DNA of 50,120 nt, from assembly GCA_018242005.1 (NCBI GenBank), contig JAFECU010000100.1, positions 1 to 50,120 of the forward strand, read 5' to 3'. The stretch is from Pseudomonadota bacterium. Its GTDB lineage: Bacteria > Pseudomonadota > Gammaproteobacteria > Burkholderiales > Burkholderiaceae_C. Shown here one piece after another: positions 18,046 to 27,449 of the stretch. The notes under the pieces were generated by a model. The model was not told where the DNA came from, ran no database searches, and saw only the letters and a program-made list of their open reading frames with translations. The translations under genes and the position numbers were made by a program. The stretch's first letter is position 1. Every line of letters starts with the position of its first letter.

Positions 18046-19278
18046 ATGCACCCTGACGCCCAAACCCTCTGGCGCGGCCCCCGCTGGGCTCTCGCCATCC
18101 TGCTGGCATTGCTGGGCATGGTGGGGCCCTTCTCGATCGACACCTATCTGCCGGCCTTCCCGGCCATCAGCCAGGCCCTGGCCGCCACGCCGGTGCAGAT
18201 GCAGCAGACGCTGTCGGCCTACCTGTTCGCGTTTGCCTTCATGACGCTGTTCCACGGTTCGCTGTCGGACAGCTTCGGGCGCCGCCCGGTCGTGCTGTGG
18301 GGGCTGGCGATTTTCACGCTCGCGTCCATGGGCTGCGCGCTGGCGCAGAGCATTGGCCAGCTGGTGGCCTTCCGGGCGCTGCAGGGGCTGTCGGCGGGCG
18401 CGGGCATTGTGGTCTCGCGCGCGGTGATTCGCGATGTATTCCCGCCCACCCAGGCTCAGCGCGTGATGAGCCAGGTGACCATCTTCTTCGGCGTGGCGCC
18501 GGCCATCGCGCCCATCGTGGGCGGCTGGCTGTCGGTGCATCTGGGCTGGCACAGCGTGTTCTGGTTCCTGACCGGCGTGGGCGTGTTCCTGTGGCTGGCC
18601 AACTGGCGCCTGCTGCCCGAGACGCTGCCCGCACATGGGCGCCAACCCTTGCACCTGGGCCACCTGATGCGCGGCTACTGGGAGCTGGGCACGAGTCCGC
18701 GCTTTCTGCTGCTGGCGCTGGCCAGCGGCGTGCCGTTCAACGGCATGTTCTTGTATGTGCTGTCGGCGCCGGCCTTCCTGGGTGACCTGCTGGGCCTGGC
18801 GCCCACGCAGTTCTTCTGGCTTTTTCTGGCCACCATCTCGGGCATCATGGGCGGCGCCTGGATGAGCGGTCGGCTGGCGGGGCGCATCGCCCCGAAGCGC
18901 CAGATCCGCCACGGCTTCGTGATCATGCTGGCCATGGCGCTGCTGAACCTGGGCGCCAACCTGCTGTTCAAGGCCCACGTGGCCTGGGCCGTATGGCCCA
19001 TCGGCATTTTCTCGTTCGGCTGGGCGCTGATGGTGCCGGTGGTCACGCTGCTGGTGCTGGACCTGTACCCGCAGCGCCGCGGCATGGCCTCGTCTCTGCA
19101 GGCCTTCGTGGGCGCCACGGCCAACGGGCTGGTGGCCGGCGTGGTGGCGCCGCTGGTGATGCATTCCACCGTGCTCCTGGCGCTGGCCTCGCTTTTGATG
19201 ATGTGCGTGGGCCTGCTGTCCTGGGTCTACCTGCACCACCGCTGGCCCGAGATCGGGCGCACCGCGGCACATGCGTAG
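18046..19278 (+). CDS. Bcr/CflA-family multidrug MFS exporter
   Basis: 410 residues with twelve predicted membrane helices. The family marks are the early FSIDTYLPAFPAI segment, the loop GSLSDSFGRRPV (MFS motif A) and the RALQGLSAGAG stretch with motif-C-like glycines. Bcr/CflA proteins are proton-driven exporters of drugs such as bicyclomycin or chloramphenicol. ATG at 18046 places the first helix directly after a short arginine-containing lead. The gene converges on the diguanylate cyclase with only 3 bp between stop codons, leaving no room for a terminator between them. Confidence 0.92.
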   Translation: MHPDAQTLWRGPRWALAILLALLGMVGPFSIDTYLPAFPAISQALAATPVQMQQTLSAYLFAFAFMTLFHGSLSDSFGRRPVVLWGLAIFTLASMGCALAQSIGQLVAFRALQGLSAGAGIVVSRAVIRDVFPPTQAQRVMSQVTIFFGVAPAIAPIVGGWLSVHLGWHSVFWFLTGVGVFLWLANWRLLPETLPAHGRQPLHLGHLMRGYWELGTSPRFLLLALASGVPFNGMFLYVLSAPAFLGDLLGLAPTQFFWLFLATISGIMGGAWMSGRLAGRIAPKRQIRHGFVIMLAMALLNLGANLLFKAHVAWAVWPIGIFSFGWALMVPVVTLLVLDLYPQRRGMASSLQAFVGATANGLVAGVVAPLVMHSTVLLALASLLMMCVGLLSWVYLHHRWPEIGRTAAHA

Positions 19279-19281
19279 GCG

Positions 19282-20745
19282 TCAGTCGTGGCGGCGGTCT
19301 ATGCCTAGCGCCGCGTAATAGCGGGCCTTTTCGGCATACATGGCCTGGTCCGCGCGGTGCGCAGCCGCCTCGATCTGCTCGCCCGAGGCGGCGATCGCCA
19401 CGCCCATGGACAGGCTCAGGGCCTGGCCAGGGTAGAACTGGTTGTTGAGCTCCAGCAGGTTGCGGATGCGCTCCACCATGGCCTGTGCGCCACGCTCGTC
19501 GGTCATGGGCATGAGCACGCAGAACTCATCACCCCCGATGCGCGCGGCGCAGATCGGCGCATCGACGGCCTTGGCCAAAACCTCACCCACGCGGCGCAGC
19601 AGCGTGTCTCCCGCGGCATGGCCCTGCTCGTCGTTGATGGCCTTGAGGCCATTCGAGTCTATGGCGATCACCGCAACGGGCCACGGCCCCTTGCGCGTGA
19701 GGCGGCTCATTTCCTCCACGTAGTAGGCGCGATTGCGCAGGCCGGTCAGCACGTCGTGCTTGCCCAAGTATTCCAAATAGGCCTCGGCCTTCTTGCGCGC
19801 CGTGATGTCCACCAGCGACAGCAGCACCATGCCCCAGTCATGGCTGCGCTCTTCGAGCACCGTGAACTGCATGTGGATGTGGACCGGCTCGCCGGCGAGG
19901 TTGTAGTTGACCACCTCGCGCTGCTGGAACAGCTTGCCGTCCCACAGGTCGATGAGCTGCTCCGTGAACGAGTCGTGCATCTCGCCGCGAAACACCTTGT
20001 CCAGCCCGGCCAGCAGGGCCTGTTTGCTGTCCGCGCCAAACATCGACAGGGTCAGCTGATTCACGTCGAGCACGCGGATCTCACGCATGCAGCGTTCGAC
20101 GAATTCGGGGTGCACCTTCAGGAAGGTGCGAAAGTCGCTGATGCCCTGGGCGCGCAAGCCATCGAGCAGGCGCTTGATGGCGCTGAAGTCCTCGACCCAC
20201 AGCGACACGGGCGAATGTTCGAACAGGCCGCGCGCATATGCCTCACTGCGCTGCAGACGCAGGCGTGCCTGAACCTGCTCCGTCACATCCTCCAGCGACA
20301 CCAGCACCCGGCTCCAGCAGTCTTCATAGCCGGGCAGAATGCGCCCGCGTATGCGCACGTCCAGGCGTCGGCCGTCGAGCGCGTAGTTCACCGACTGGTT
20401 GGAAAACTCGGGTGCGCCGTCCCACAGCTGCTGCAACTCGGCAACGGCGCTCTCATACATATCGTCTCGAAACACCTGATCCAGCGACGCCTCCAGCGTG
20501 CCCTGGTCGGGCGCGGCAAACAGCTCCAGCGTGCGCTGGTTCACGCGCAGCAGGCGAATGCTGGCGCCATAGGCCGCGACGCATTCGGGGTGGTCGCGAA
20601 GATGGGCCGCGACATCGACCACGCCCTGCTCACGCCACTGTGCGAACAGGGCGCGCACGGCGCTGTAGTCCTCCAGCCAGAGCGAGACGGGAGCGATTTC
20701 GAACATATGTTCGAAATTGGCAGTCAAGGCAAGGGGTGACAACAT
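19282..20745 (-). CDS. Diguanylate cyclase with duplicated PAS-like sensor domains
   Basis: 487 residues from ATG 20745, favoured because GGAG lies seven bases upstream; an earlier start would add 24 residues. Two sensor modules are tandem duplicates exactly 160 residues apart: APVSLWLEDYSAV from residue 18 and SPVSLWVEDFSAI from 178. Each ends in a PAS-like strand, VSLEDVTEQ and LSLVDITARKKA. The GGDEF domain follows, with active-site RIGGDEF at 402-408. There is no RxxD inhibitory site at the usual place before GGDEF, and no EAL domain. It should make cyclic di-GMP in the cytoplasm without classical product inhibition. No membrane segments are evident. The ligand of the sensors is unknown. 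Confidence 0.9.
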   Translation of the reverse strand: MLSPLALTANFEHMFEIAPVSLWLEDYSAVRALFAQWREQGVVDVAAHLRDHPECVAAYGASIRLLRVNQRTLELFAAPDQGTLEASLDQVFRDDMYESAVAELQQLWDGAPEFSNQSVNYALDGRRLDVRIRGRILPGYEDCWSRVLVSLEDVTEQVQARLRLQRSEAYARGLFEHSPVSLWVEDFSAIKRLLDGLRAQGISDFRTFLKVHPEFVERCMREIRVLDVNQLTLSMFGADSKQALLAGLDKVFRGEMHDSFTEQLIDLWDGKLFQQREVVNYNLAGEPVHIHMQFTVLEERSHDWGMVLLSLVDITARKKAEAYLEYLGKHDVLTGLRNRAYYVEEMSRLTRKGPWPVAVIAIDSNGLKAINDEQGHAAGDTLLRRVGEVLAKAVDAPICAARIGGDEFCVLMPMTDERGAQAMVERIRNLLELNNQFYPGQALSLSMGVAIAASGEQIEAAAHRADQAMYAEKARYYAALGIDRRHD

Positions 20746-20798
20746 GTTCTTCTCCAGGAGCCCGGGATTATTGGTGCGTTCCGGGCTTGCCACATGCG

Positions 20799-20828
20799 AA
20801 AAAGCCAGCCTCGGCAATGGGGCTGGCT
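20799..20828 (-). terminator. Intrinsic terminator of the DEAD-box helicase gene
   Basis: The inverted repeat AGCCAGCC (20803-20810) and GGCTGGCT (20821-20828) has an A run at 20799-20803. That becomes a T run after the stem on the minus strand, just beyond the helicase stop. Confidence 0.7.
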
Positions 20829-20862
20829 CGGGTTGGCTGCGTGCGCTACGGCGCGGCGGCCA

Positions 20863-22677
20863 TCAGCGGCCGCCGCGCGGAGCCTGGCGCTTGCGCGCGT
20901 CGTGCGGCGTGAACGGCTTGCCGCCGCCCTGGGGCTTGACGAAGCCGCCACGCGCAAACTCGGGCTTGCGGCCAAAATCGCCGCGCGGGGCAGCACCGTC
21001 GCCGCGGCCAAAGCGTGGCGATTCGTTAAAGCGCGCCACTTCACCGAAGCCGCTCTTGCGGCCATAGCCATCGCCGTCACGACGGCCGCCATGGGCGGGA
21101 CGATCGCCACGGCCGCCGCGGTCGCCAAAGCCCGCACGATCACCAAAACCTGCGCGATCGCCAAAACCTGCGCGATCGCCAAAACCGCCACGGTCGCCAT
21201 GGCCGCGGCCACCGCCGCCGAAGCGCTGCTCGCGCCCGCGTCCGCCTTCACGGCCGCGGCCGCCAAAGTCGGGGCGGCCGCCCTGCGGGAAGCGCTGCGT
21301 GGGCTCCAGGCCTGCGACCACTTCGGCCTTGAACGACTGGCGGCTGTAGCCCTCGATGTCGAAGATCTTGCGGCGGTCGCGGAACTCGGCAAAGGTCACG
21401 GCTAGGCCATCGCGGCCGGCGCGGCCCGTGCGGCCGATGCGGTGCGTATAGTCCTCGGCCTTCATGGGCAGGCCGAAGTTGAAGACATGGGTGATGGTGG
21501 GCACGTCGATACCGCGCGCGGCCACATCGGTCGCCACGAGGATCTGGACCTGGCCATTTCGCAGCGCCATCAGGCGGCGGTTGCGCAGGCCCTGGCTCAG
21601 GGCGCCGTGCAGGGCTACGGCGCTGAAACCGTCCTGCTGCAGGTCGTTGGCCAGGCCGTCGCACTCCACCTGGGTGCTGGCGAACACGATGGCCTGGTCG
21701 ATCGAGGCGTCGCGCAGCCAGTGGTCCAGGAGCTTGCGCTTGTGCTGGGCGTTATCGGCCCAGTACAGCTTCTGCTCGATATTGGCGTGCTTTTCCTGGG
21801 GCGTGTCGATCTGGATCTTCTTCACGCTGGCGCCGCCGTCGTGCATCACGCGCATGGCCAGCTGCTGGATGCGCGGCGCAAAGGTGGCGCTGAACATCAT
21901 GGTCTGCTTGCGCTGGGCCGTGAGTGCATTGATCTCGGCCAGGTCGTCCGAGAAGCCCAGGTCGAGCATGCGATCGGCCTCGTCCACCACGAGGAACTGC
22001 ACCTGGTCGAGCTTGATCTGCATGGAGCGCTGCAGGTCCAGCAGGCGCCCCGGCGTCGCCACGACCAGGTTGGCGTTCTGCAGCTTGGCGATCTGCAGCT
22101 GGTAGGGCATGCCGCCGACCACGTTGGCGATGCGCAGGCCCTTGCAATGCTTGACCAGCTCGATGGCATCGTGCGCCACCTGCTGCGCCAGCTCGCGCGT
22201 GGGGCACAGCACCAGGGCGCCGGGCACGGCGGCCTTGAAGTTGCGCGCCTGCATGGGGTTCTTGCGCTTGGGGCGCTTAGGCAGCGCCTCGCCACGTGCG
22301 GCGGCCTCCGCTGCGGCGCGCTCGTACTCGGCGCGCGCTGCGGCCTCGGCCTCGGCCTGCTGGCCGATCAGCGTGTGCAGCACGGGCAGCAGAAAGGCCG
22401 CGGTCTTGCCGCTGCCGGTCTGGCTGGAGACCATGAGGTCGATGAAGCGGCCGGCCTCGTCGCCCGCGCCCATGGCCAGGGGAATGGCCTTTTCCTGCAC
22501 GGCCGTGGGCTGGGTGTAGCCCAGGTCGGCCACGGCCTGCACCAGCTCGGACGCCAGGCCCAGGCGCACAAAACCTTCGGGCAGCGCCGTTTGGGGCGTG
22601 GCGTTGTTGGCGGAAGTGGCGGAAACGTCGGAATCAACAGGCGCGCAATCGCCCTGCACCAGAACTTGCTCAGTCAT
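20863..22677 (-). CDS. DEAD-box RNA helicase with Gly/Arg-rich tail
   Basis: 604 residues. The helicase motifs are SQTGSGKT (85-92), PTREL (159-163), DEAD (232-235), SAT (263-265), ARGID and HRIGRTGR. A charged insert of about 45 residues (Ala/Glu/Lys-rich, about 105-150) separates motif I from Ia. After residue 430 the tail is low complexity, rich in Gly, Arg, Phe and Asp, with a six-residue repeat FGDRAG encoded by 18-bp tandem repeats. Such tails bind RNA non-specifically. It is closest to the RhlE/cold-shock DEAD-box group of proteobacteria, acting in ribosome assembly or RNA decay; the exact subgroup is uncertain. Confidence 0.92.
   Translation of the reverse strand: MTEQVLVQGDCAPVDSDVSATSANNATPQTALPEGFVRLGLASELVQAVADLGYTQPTAVQEKAIPLAMGAGDEAGRFIDLMVSSQTGSGKTAAFLLPVLHTLIGQQAEAEAAARAEYERAAAEAAARGEALPKRPKRKNPMQARNFKAAVPGALVLCPTRELAQQVAHDAIELVKHCKGLRIANVVGGMPYQLQIAKLQNANLVVATPGRLLDLQRSMQIKLDQVQFLVVDEADRMLDLGFSDDLAEINALTAQRKQTMMFSATFAPRIQQLAMRVMHDGGASVKKIQIDTPQEKHANIEQKLYWADNAQHKRKLLDHWLRDASIDQAIVFASTQVECDGLANDLQQDGFSAVALHGALSQGLRNRRLMALRNGQVQILVATDVAARGIDVPTITHVFNFGLPMKAEDYTHRIGRTGRAGRDGLAVTFAEFRDRRKIFDIEGYSRQSFKAEVVAGLEPTQRFPQGGRPDFGGRGREGGRGREQRFGGGGRGHGDRGGFGDRAGFGDRAGFGDRAGFGDRGGRGDRPAHGGRRDGDGYGRKSGFGEVARFNESPRFGRGDGAAPRGDFGRKPEFARGGFVKPQGGGKPFTPHDARKRQAPRGGR
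21134..21187. repeat. 18-bp tandem repeat in the helicase tail
   Basis: There are three nearly identical 18-bp units (GCGCGATCGCCAAAACCT type) at 21134-21151, 21152-21169 and 21170-21187, with decayed units on both sides. Each encodes six residues, so unit gain or loss keeps the frame. Confidence 0.85.
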
Positions 22678-22861
22678 GATTTGCTCACACGAAGACGGCC
22701 CCAGGCGCTTTCCTGGGCAGGCTTCGTTCGATGGTTACAAAACATCAACCATCAAACGAAACCAACGGGCCGCAGCGGACGGCTCGGGTGGGCATTGGTT
22801 GCATGGCGCCGCGTGGCTGCCACGCTGGCGTGCAGTGCCCGATGTGTGAAGGGAGATGCAC

Positions 22862-22893
22862 AAAAAAATTGCACCGCGCTCATGGCGGTGCAA
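22862..22893 (-). terminator. Intrinsic terminator of the branched-chain binding protein gene
   Basis: A perfect 9-bp stem, TTGCACCGC (22869-22877) and GCGGTGCAA (22885-22893), has seven A residues at 22862-22868, giving a T run on the minus strand. It lies 51 bases beyond the stop codon at 22944. Confidence 0.85.
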
Positions 22894-22943
22894 GCTGGGC
22901 ATTATGGCACGCCTGGGGTTTTCCCGCAAGGCGCGCCGTTGAA

Positions 22944-24077
22944 TCAATAGCTGGCGAGCGGCTTGGCCTTGCCACCCTCGAAGGTCATCACGACCACGGG
23001 GGCCTTGATGCGGTTGCCTTTGTCGTCGTAGGCATATTCACCCATCACGCCCTTGTAGGTGTGCTGATGCATGTAGGCGCTGACCTTGTTGACATCGATG
23101 GAGCCGCTCTTTTGAATGGCCTCGCCGATGTTCATGGTCTGGTCGTAGTAGAACGGGCCGTAGACATCGGGGTTCTGGCCGAAGCGCTTCTTGAACTTCT
23201 CCTGGAAGGCCTTGGCACCTGCATCGCTGTCCGTCAGCATGCCGGCGTAGGCGCAATAGACCACGCCGTTGACTGCGTCGCCACCGAGCTTGGGCATTTC
23301 GGGGCTGCACAGCGTGTCACCGCCGAGCAGTTTGGCGTTGATGCCCAGCTGCTTGATCTGGCGCGCCATGGGCGCTGCCTGCGGGGCGTAGCCGCCATAG
23401 AAGATGGCTTCGGGCTGCTTGGCCTTGATGTTGGTGAGGATGGCCATGAAGTCCGTGGCCTTGTCGGTGGTGAACTCACGGGCTACAACGGTCATGCCGA
23501 GTTTTTGCGCCTCCTTGGCGAACTCGTCGGCCAGGCCTTGGCCAAAGGCCGTGCGATCGTCAATCACGGCAACCTTCTTGGCCTTGAGCACATTGGCCGC
23601 ATAGGTGGCCATGTTGGTGCCGGCCTGCACGTCGCTGGCCACGATGCGAAACAGGTTCTTATAGCCCGCCTGCGTGATCTTGGGGTTGGTGCCGACCGTG
23701 GACACCATCACGCCGCCCTTGTCGTACTCGCGCGAAGCGGGAATGGTCACACCCGAGCAGTACGGGCCCATGACATAGTGCACGCCCGTGTCTACGAACT
23801 TCTGTGCCACGGCCACGCCGGCCTTGGCGTCGCACTGATCGTCCTCGGACACGAGCTCGAACTTCAGCGTCTTGCCGCCCACGTTGATCTTGCGCGCGTT
23901 CAGATCCTCGATGGCCAGGCGCACACCGTTGTCATTGTCGCGGCCGGCGAAGGTGTTGGGACCCGACAGAGGACCGCTGTGGCCGATCTTGACGATCTGC
24001 TCCTGGGCAAAGGCGCCGGTGGCACATGCCAGGGCCGCGGCGGCCACGAGGGTGGACTTCAGAAAGGGATATTGCAT
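22944..24077 (-). CDS. livJ: Branched-chain amino acid ABC transporter, periplasmic binding protein
   Basis: 377 residues. A signal peptide (LVAAAALACATGAFAQ) is followed by QIVKIGHSGPLSGPNTFAG, the standard opening of LivJ/LivK-type leucine/isoleucine/valine binding proteins. Later come YCSGVTIPASREYDKGGVMV, AVIDDRTAFGQGLADEF and the C-terminal YAYDDKGNRIKAPVVV. ATG 24077 is chosen because GGAG precedes it and the signal peptide begins there; the frame remains open upstream but without family sequence. No permease or ATPase gene adjoins it. The livFGMH set at 35.7-39.3 kb is the likely partner. Confidence 0.92.
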   Translation of the reverse strand: MQYPFLKSTLVAAAALACATGAFAQEQIVKIGHSGPLSGPNTFAGRDNDNGVRLAIEDLNARKINVGGKTLKFELVSEDDQCDAKAGVAVAQKFVDTGVHYVMGPYCSGVTIPASREYDKGGVMVSTVGTNPKITQAGYKNLFRIVASDVQAGTNMATYAANVLKAKKVAVIDDRTAFGQGLADEFAKEAQKLGMTVVAREFTTDKATDFMAILTNIKAKQPEAIFYGGYAPQAAPMARQIKQLGINAKLLGGDTLCSPEMPKLGGDAVNGVVYCAYAGMLTDSDAGAKAFQEKFKKRFGQNPDVYGPFYYDQTMNIGEAIQKSGSIDVNKVSAYMHQHTYKGVMGEYAYDDKGNRIKAPVVVMTFEGGKAKPLASY

Positions 24078-24200
24078 GGCGAACACTCCGGTTGAGACTG
24101 CGCAAGAAATGTCCTTGGTTGCCGGGCGGGTCGCCCCGGCCCCGAGGACGGGAAGTCTGGATACAGACAGCCGCAAATTATCACATCACACCAGCGCTCT

Positions 24201-24779
24201 TTACAACGACAGCAGGTGCTGGCGGTAATGTGCGAGTTCGTCGATGGACTCATGCACGTCGGCCAGTGCCGTGTGGCGCTGCGCCTTCTTGAAGGAGTCA
24301 TAGGCCGCGGGTTTCCAGCGTTTGGCCAGTTCCTTGAGCGTGCTGACGTCCACGTTGCGGTAGTGAAAGAACGCTTCGAGCTTGGGCATGTACTTGACGA
24401 GGAAACGCCGGTCCTGGCCGATGCTGTTGCCGCACATGGGCGCCTTGCCCTTGGGCACGTAGCGCGACAGGAAGGCGATGAGCTGCTGCTCGGCCTCGGC
24501 TTCGGTGATGGTGGATGCGCGCACCTTGTCGATCAGGCCGCTTCTGCCATGCGTGCCCTTGTTCCAGGCGTCCATGGCGTCAAGCACGGCGTCGGACTGA
24601 TGAATGGCGAACACCGGGCCTTCGATGCGCGGCTCCAGGCAGGGGCCGGTGACCACGACGGCGATCTCCAGCAGGCGCTCTTTTTCCGGGTCGAGCCCGC
24701 TCATTTCACAGTCGAGCCAGACGAGGTTCTGGTCGGATTTGGCAAGGGTGCACTCGGCAGGGGTGGCAGTTTCAGACAT
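24201..24779 (-). CDS. orn: Oligoribonuclease
   Basis: 192 residues, DEDDh exonuclease family. D23 and E25 in [12 protein letters not shown]123 in GQDRRFL, and H169 with D174 in QRHTALADV complete the catalytic set. It degrades RNA oligomers of two to five nucleotides, including the pGpG left from cyclic di-GMP breakdown. Family proteins are about 180 residues; this one has about ten extra at the N-terminus. It is divergent from the Ste24-like protease gene with 32 bp between starts, and lies upstream of livJ on the same strand. Confidence 0.95.
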   Translation of the reverse strand: MSETATPAECTLAKSDQNLVWLDCEMSGLDPEKERLLEIAVVVTGPCLEPRIEGPVFAIHQSDAVLDAMDAWNKGTHGRSGLIDKVRASTITEAEAEQQLIAFLSRYVPKGKAPMCGNSIGQDRRFLVKYMPKLEAFFHYRNVDVSTLKELAKRWKPAAYDSFKKAQRHTALADVHESIDELAHYRQHLLSL

Positions 24780-24811
24780 GGTGCGGATTGTCGCCTTAAA
24801 CTTCCAAGCTC

Positions 24812-26125
24812 ATGCCGCCCTCCCCTGCTCCCTTGCTCACGCCCTCGACCTTGACGACGCTGGTATTCGCCGCCCTGCTGCTGGCGGGCCTGGCGCTGCG
24901 CCTGTGGCTGGCCTCGCGCCAGATTCGCCATGTGGCGCGTCACCGCGGCGCCGTGCCGGCGGCCTTTGCCGGCCATATCAGCCTGGCCGCACACCAACGG
25001 GCCGCTGACTACACGGTGGCCAAGGTGCGCTTCGGCCTGCTGGAGCTGGGCCTGGCCACAGCCGTGGTGCTGGGCTGGACGCTGCTGGGCGGACTGGACG
25101 CGCTGAACCAGGCACTGCTGTCCTGGCTGGGCGGCGGCATGGCGCAGCAGCTGGCGCTGCTGGCCAGCTTTGCGCTCATCAGCGGCGCCATCGACCTGCC
25201 GGCCACGCTCTACCAGACCTTTGTGATCGAGCAGCGCTTCGGCTTCAACCAGATGACGCCACGCCTGTGGCTGGCCGACCTGCTGAAGTCCACCTTGGTC
25301 GGCGCCGTGATCGGCCTGCCCATCGCCGCGTTGATCCTGTGGCTCATGGGCGCGGCGGGTCCGTGGTGGTGGCTGTGGGCCTGGGGCGTATGGATGGGCT
25401 TCAACCTGCTGCTGATGGTGGTCTTTCCATTGTTCATCGCACCGCTGTTCAACAAGTTCCAGCCGCTGGCGGACGAAGCGCTCAAGGCGCGCGTGACGGC
25501 CCTCATGCAGCGCTGCGGCTTCAAGGCCAAGGGCCTGTTCGTCATGGATGGCAGCCGCAGGAGCGCCCATGCCAACGCCTACTTCACGGGCTTTGGCGCG
25601 GCCAAGCGCGTGGTGTTCTACGACACCCTGCTCAAGCAGCTCGCGCCCGGCGAGGTCGAGGCCGTGCTCGCGCACGAGCTCGGCCACTTCAAGCACAAGC
25701 ACATCACGCGCCGCCTGGTGGGCATGTTTGCCATCAGCCTGATCGGCTTTGCGCTGCTCGGCTGGCTGTCCACGCGCGGCTGGTTCTATACGGGCCTGGG
25801 CGTGCAGCCCAATCTGATGCTGTCCGGCTGGCCCGGCGCCGCACCCAACGACGCGTTGGCGCTGCTGCTGTTCCTGCTGGCCGCGCCAGTGTTCACGCTG
25901 TTTCTCACGCCGCTCATGGCGCAGCTGTCGCGCCACCACGAGTTCCAGGCCGACGCCTATGCCGTGACTCAGGCCAGTGGCCAGGACCTGGCGGCAGCCC
26001 TGCTCAAGCTCTACCAGGACAACGCCTCCACGCTCACACCCGACCCGGTGTATGCGCGGTTCTACTATTCCCACCCACCTGCCACGGAACGCCTGGCGCG
26101 TCTGCCCGTGGCCATGCAGCCATGA
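24812..26125 (+). CDS. Ste24-like membrane zinc metalloprotease (M48 family)
   Basis: 437 residues with several membrane segments. The zinc motif is HELGH at 288-292 (LAHELGHFKHKH), and a third ligand is in HHEFQADAYAV further on. The N-terminal FNQMTPRLWLADLLKS and the final YSHPPATERLARL are typical of CAAX-protease-1/Ste24 homologues in bacteria. The active site faces the membrane interior or cytoplasm, and the likely role is degradation of misfolded membrane proteins. The stop overlaps the next start by 4 bp (ATGA), so the phhB-like gene is translationally coupled. The same gene order is common in Burkholderiales. Confidence 0.93.
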   Translation: MPPSPAPLLTPSTLTTLVFAALLLAGLALRLWLASRQIRHVARHRGAVPAAFAGHISLAAHQRAADYTVAKVRFGLLELGLATAVVLGWTLLGGLDALNQALLSWLGGGMAQQLALLASFALISGAIDLPATLYQTFVIEQRFGFNQMTPRLWLADLLKSTLVGAVIGLPIAALILWLMGAAGPWWWLWAWGVWMGFNLLLMVVFPLFIAPLFNKFQPLADEALKARVTALMQRCGFKAKGLFVMDGSRRSAHANAYFTGFGAAKRVVFYDTLLKQLAPGEVEAVLAHELGHFKHKHITRRLVGMFAISLIGFALLGWLSTRGWFYTGLGVQPNLMLSGWPGAAPNDALALLLFLLAAPVFTLFLTPLMAQLSRHHEFQADAYAVTQASGQDLAAALLKLYQDNASTLTPDPVYARFYYSHPPATERLARLPVAMQP

Positions 26126-26460
26126 ACTCCATGTTTCCAAAGAAGGACTGGTCAAAGCAGGCCAGGCGAGCCCTTACAGCCACCGAAATTGTGGCAAAAC
26201 TGGTCGAACTGCCGGGCTGGCAGCTGTCAGGCGACGGCAGCGAAGTGGCCATAGAGAAGACCTACCGTTTCGCCAATTACCACGAGACCATGGCCTTCGT
26301 GAATGCGGTCGCCTTCATTGCCCACGCGCAGGATCACCACCCCGATCTGTCGGTGCACTACAACCGCTGCACGGTGCGATGGAACACCCACGATGTGAGC
26401 GGCATATCGGCCACCGACATCGACTGCGCCGCACGCGTCGATGCGCTGCTGGCGCCATGA
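26122..26460 (+). CDS. phhB: Pterin-4a-carbinolamine dehydratase
   Basis: 112 residues. The family motif is HAQDHHPDLSVHYNRCTVRW followed by NTHDVSGIS, containing the His-His-Pro and downstream His residues of the active site. The enzyme dehydrates 4a-hydroxytetrahydrobiopterin formed by phenylalanine hydroxylase, though no hydroxylase gene is in the window. ATG 26122 overlaps the protease stop; ATG 26131 is possible and would trim three residues. Nine bases separate it from rsgA. Confidence 0.92.
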   Translation: MNSMFPKKDWSKQARRALTATEIVAKLVELPGWQLSGDGSEVAIEKTYRFANYHETMAFVNAVAFIAHAQDHHPDLSVHYNRCTVRWNTHDVSGISATDIDCAARVDALLAP

Positions 26461-26469
26461 GCCGCTGCC

Positions 26470-27438
26470 ATGGCTGAGGTGAGCGCCCGACTGGAGGGCC
26501 TGGTCGTGGCCGCCCACGGCCGCCACTGCGTCGTGGAGACGCCCGATGGCATGCGCCGCATCTGCCACCCGCGCGGCAAGAAGAGCCAGGCCCTGGTGGG
26601 CGACCACGTGCTGTGGCAGGCCGCGGCTCCCGGCCAGGGGCGCGGGCATGGCGACGAAGGCACGATAGAAAAGGTGCTGGAGCGGCGCAACCTGTTCTAC
26701 CGCCAGGACGAGGTGCGCACCAAGTCCTTCGCCGCCAACCTCGATCAGGTGCTGATCCTGATCGCGGCCGAGCCGGTGTTCTCCGAAAGCCAGCTCGCCC
26801 GCGCGCTCATCGCGGCCGAGGCCGCACAGATCACGCCGCTGATCGCACTCAACAAGAGCGATCTGGTCGAACCCTTTGCGCGTGCCTGGGAGCGGCTGTG
26901 GCCCTACCGCCACATGGGCGGCGATCACGACACCAGGCACCACTACCGTGTGCTGCCACTGTCACTGACCCAGTCTGGCACGGTGGACCGCGAGGCGCTG
27001 CTGCCGCTGCTCGCCGGCAAAACCACGCTGGTACTGGGCCCGTCGGGATCGGGCAAGAGCACTCTGGTCAACCTGCTGGTGCCGCAAGCCAAGGCGCAGA
27101 CGGGCGAGATCTCGCAGGCGCTGAACTCGGGCAGGCACACGACCACGACCACCAGCCTGTACTGGATAGACGCGGCGCGCACCATGGCACTCATCGACTC
27201 GCCGGGGTTCCAGGAATTCGGGCTGCGCCACCTTGCACCCATGGATCTGGCGCGCTGCATGCCAGACATCGCCGCACATGCGGGCAGCTGCCGCTTCTAC
27301 AACTGCACCCATCTGCACGAGCCCGGCTGCAACGTGATGGCCCAGGTGCGCGAGGGCCAGGATGCCCAGGCCATCAGCCCGCAGCGCTACCGCATTTATG
27401 GCGAGTTGTTTGCCGAGCTGAGCCAGAGTACCTATTGA
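26470..27438 (+). CDS. rsgA: Ribosome small-subunit-dependent GTPase A
   Basis: 322 residues with the circularly permuted GTPase order that marks RsgA. NKSD (G4) at 128-131 comes before GPSGSGKS (G1) at 190-197 and DSPG (G3) at 243-246. An OB-fold domain occupies the first 70 or so residues. A C-terminal zinc finger uses C274, C279, H281 and C287 (CRFYNCTHLHEPGC). It acts late in 30S maturation. It is the third gene of the ste24-phhB-rsgA run and converges on the CobD/CbiB-like gene. Confidence 0.96.
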   Translation: MAEVSARLEGLVVAAHGRHCVVETPDGMRRICHPRGKKSQALVGDHVLWQAAAPGQGRGHGDEGTIEKVLERRNLFYRQDEVRTKSFAANLDQVLILIAAEPVFSESQLARALIAAEAAQITPLIALNKSDLVEPFARAWERLWPYRHMGGDHDTRHHYRVLPLSLTQSGTVDREALLPLLAGKTTLVLGPSGSGKSTLVNLLVPQAKAQTGEISQALNSGRHTTTTTSLYWIDAARTMALIDSPGFQEFGLRHLAPMDLARCMPDIAAHAGSCRFYNCTHLHEPGCNVMAQVREGQDAQAISPQRYRIYGELFAELSQSTY

Positions 27439-27449
27439 ACGGCTTGGCC

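Noticed and set aside
21134-21187. CRISPR-like direct repeats
   Set aside because: The units are contiguous 18-mers without spacers and encode a helicase tail.
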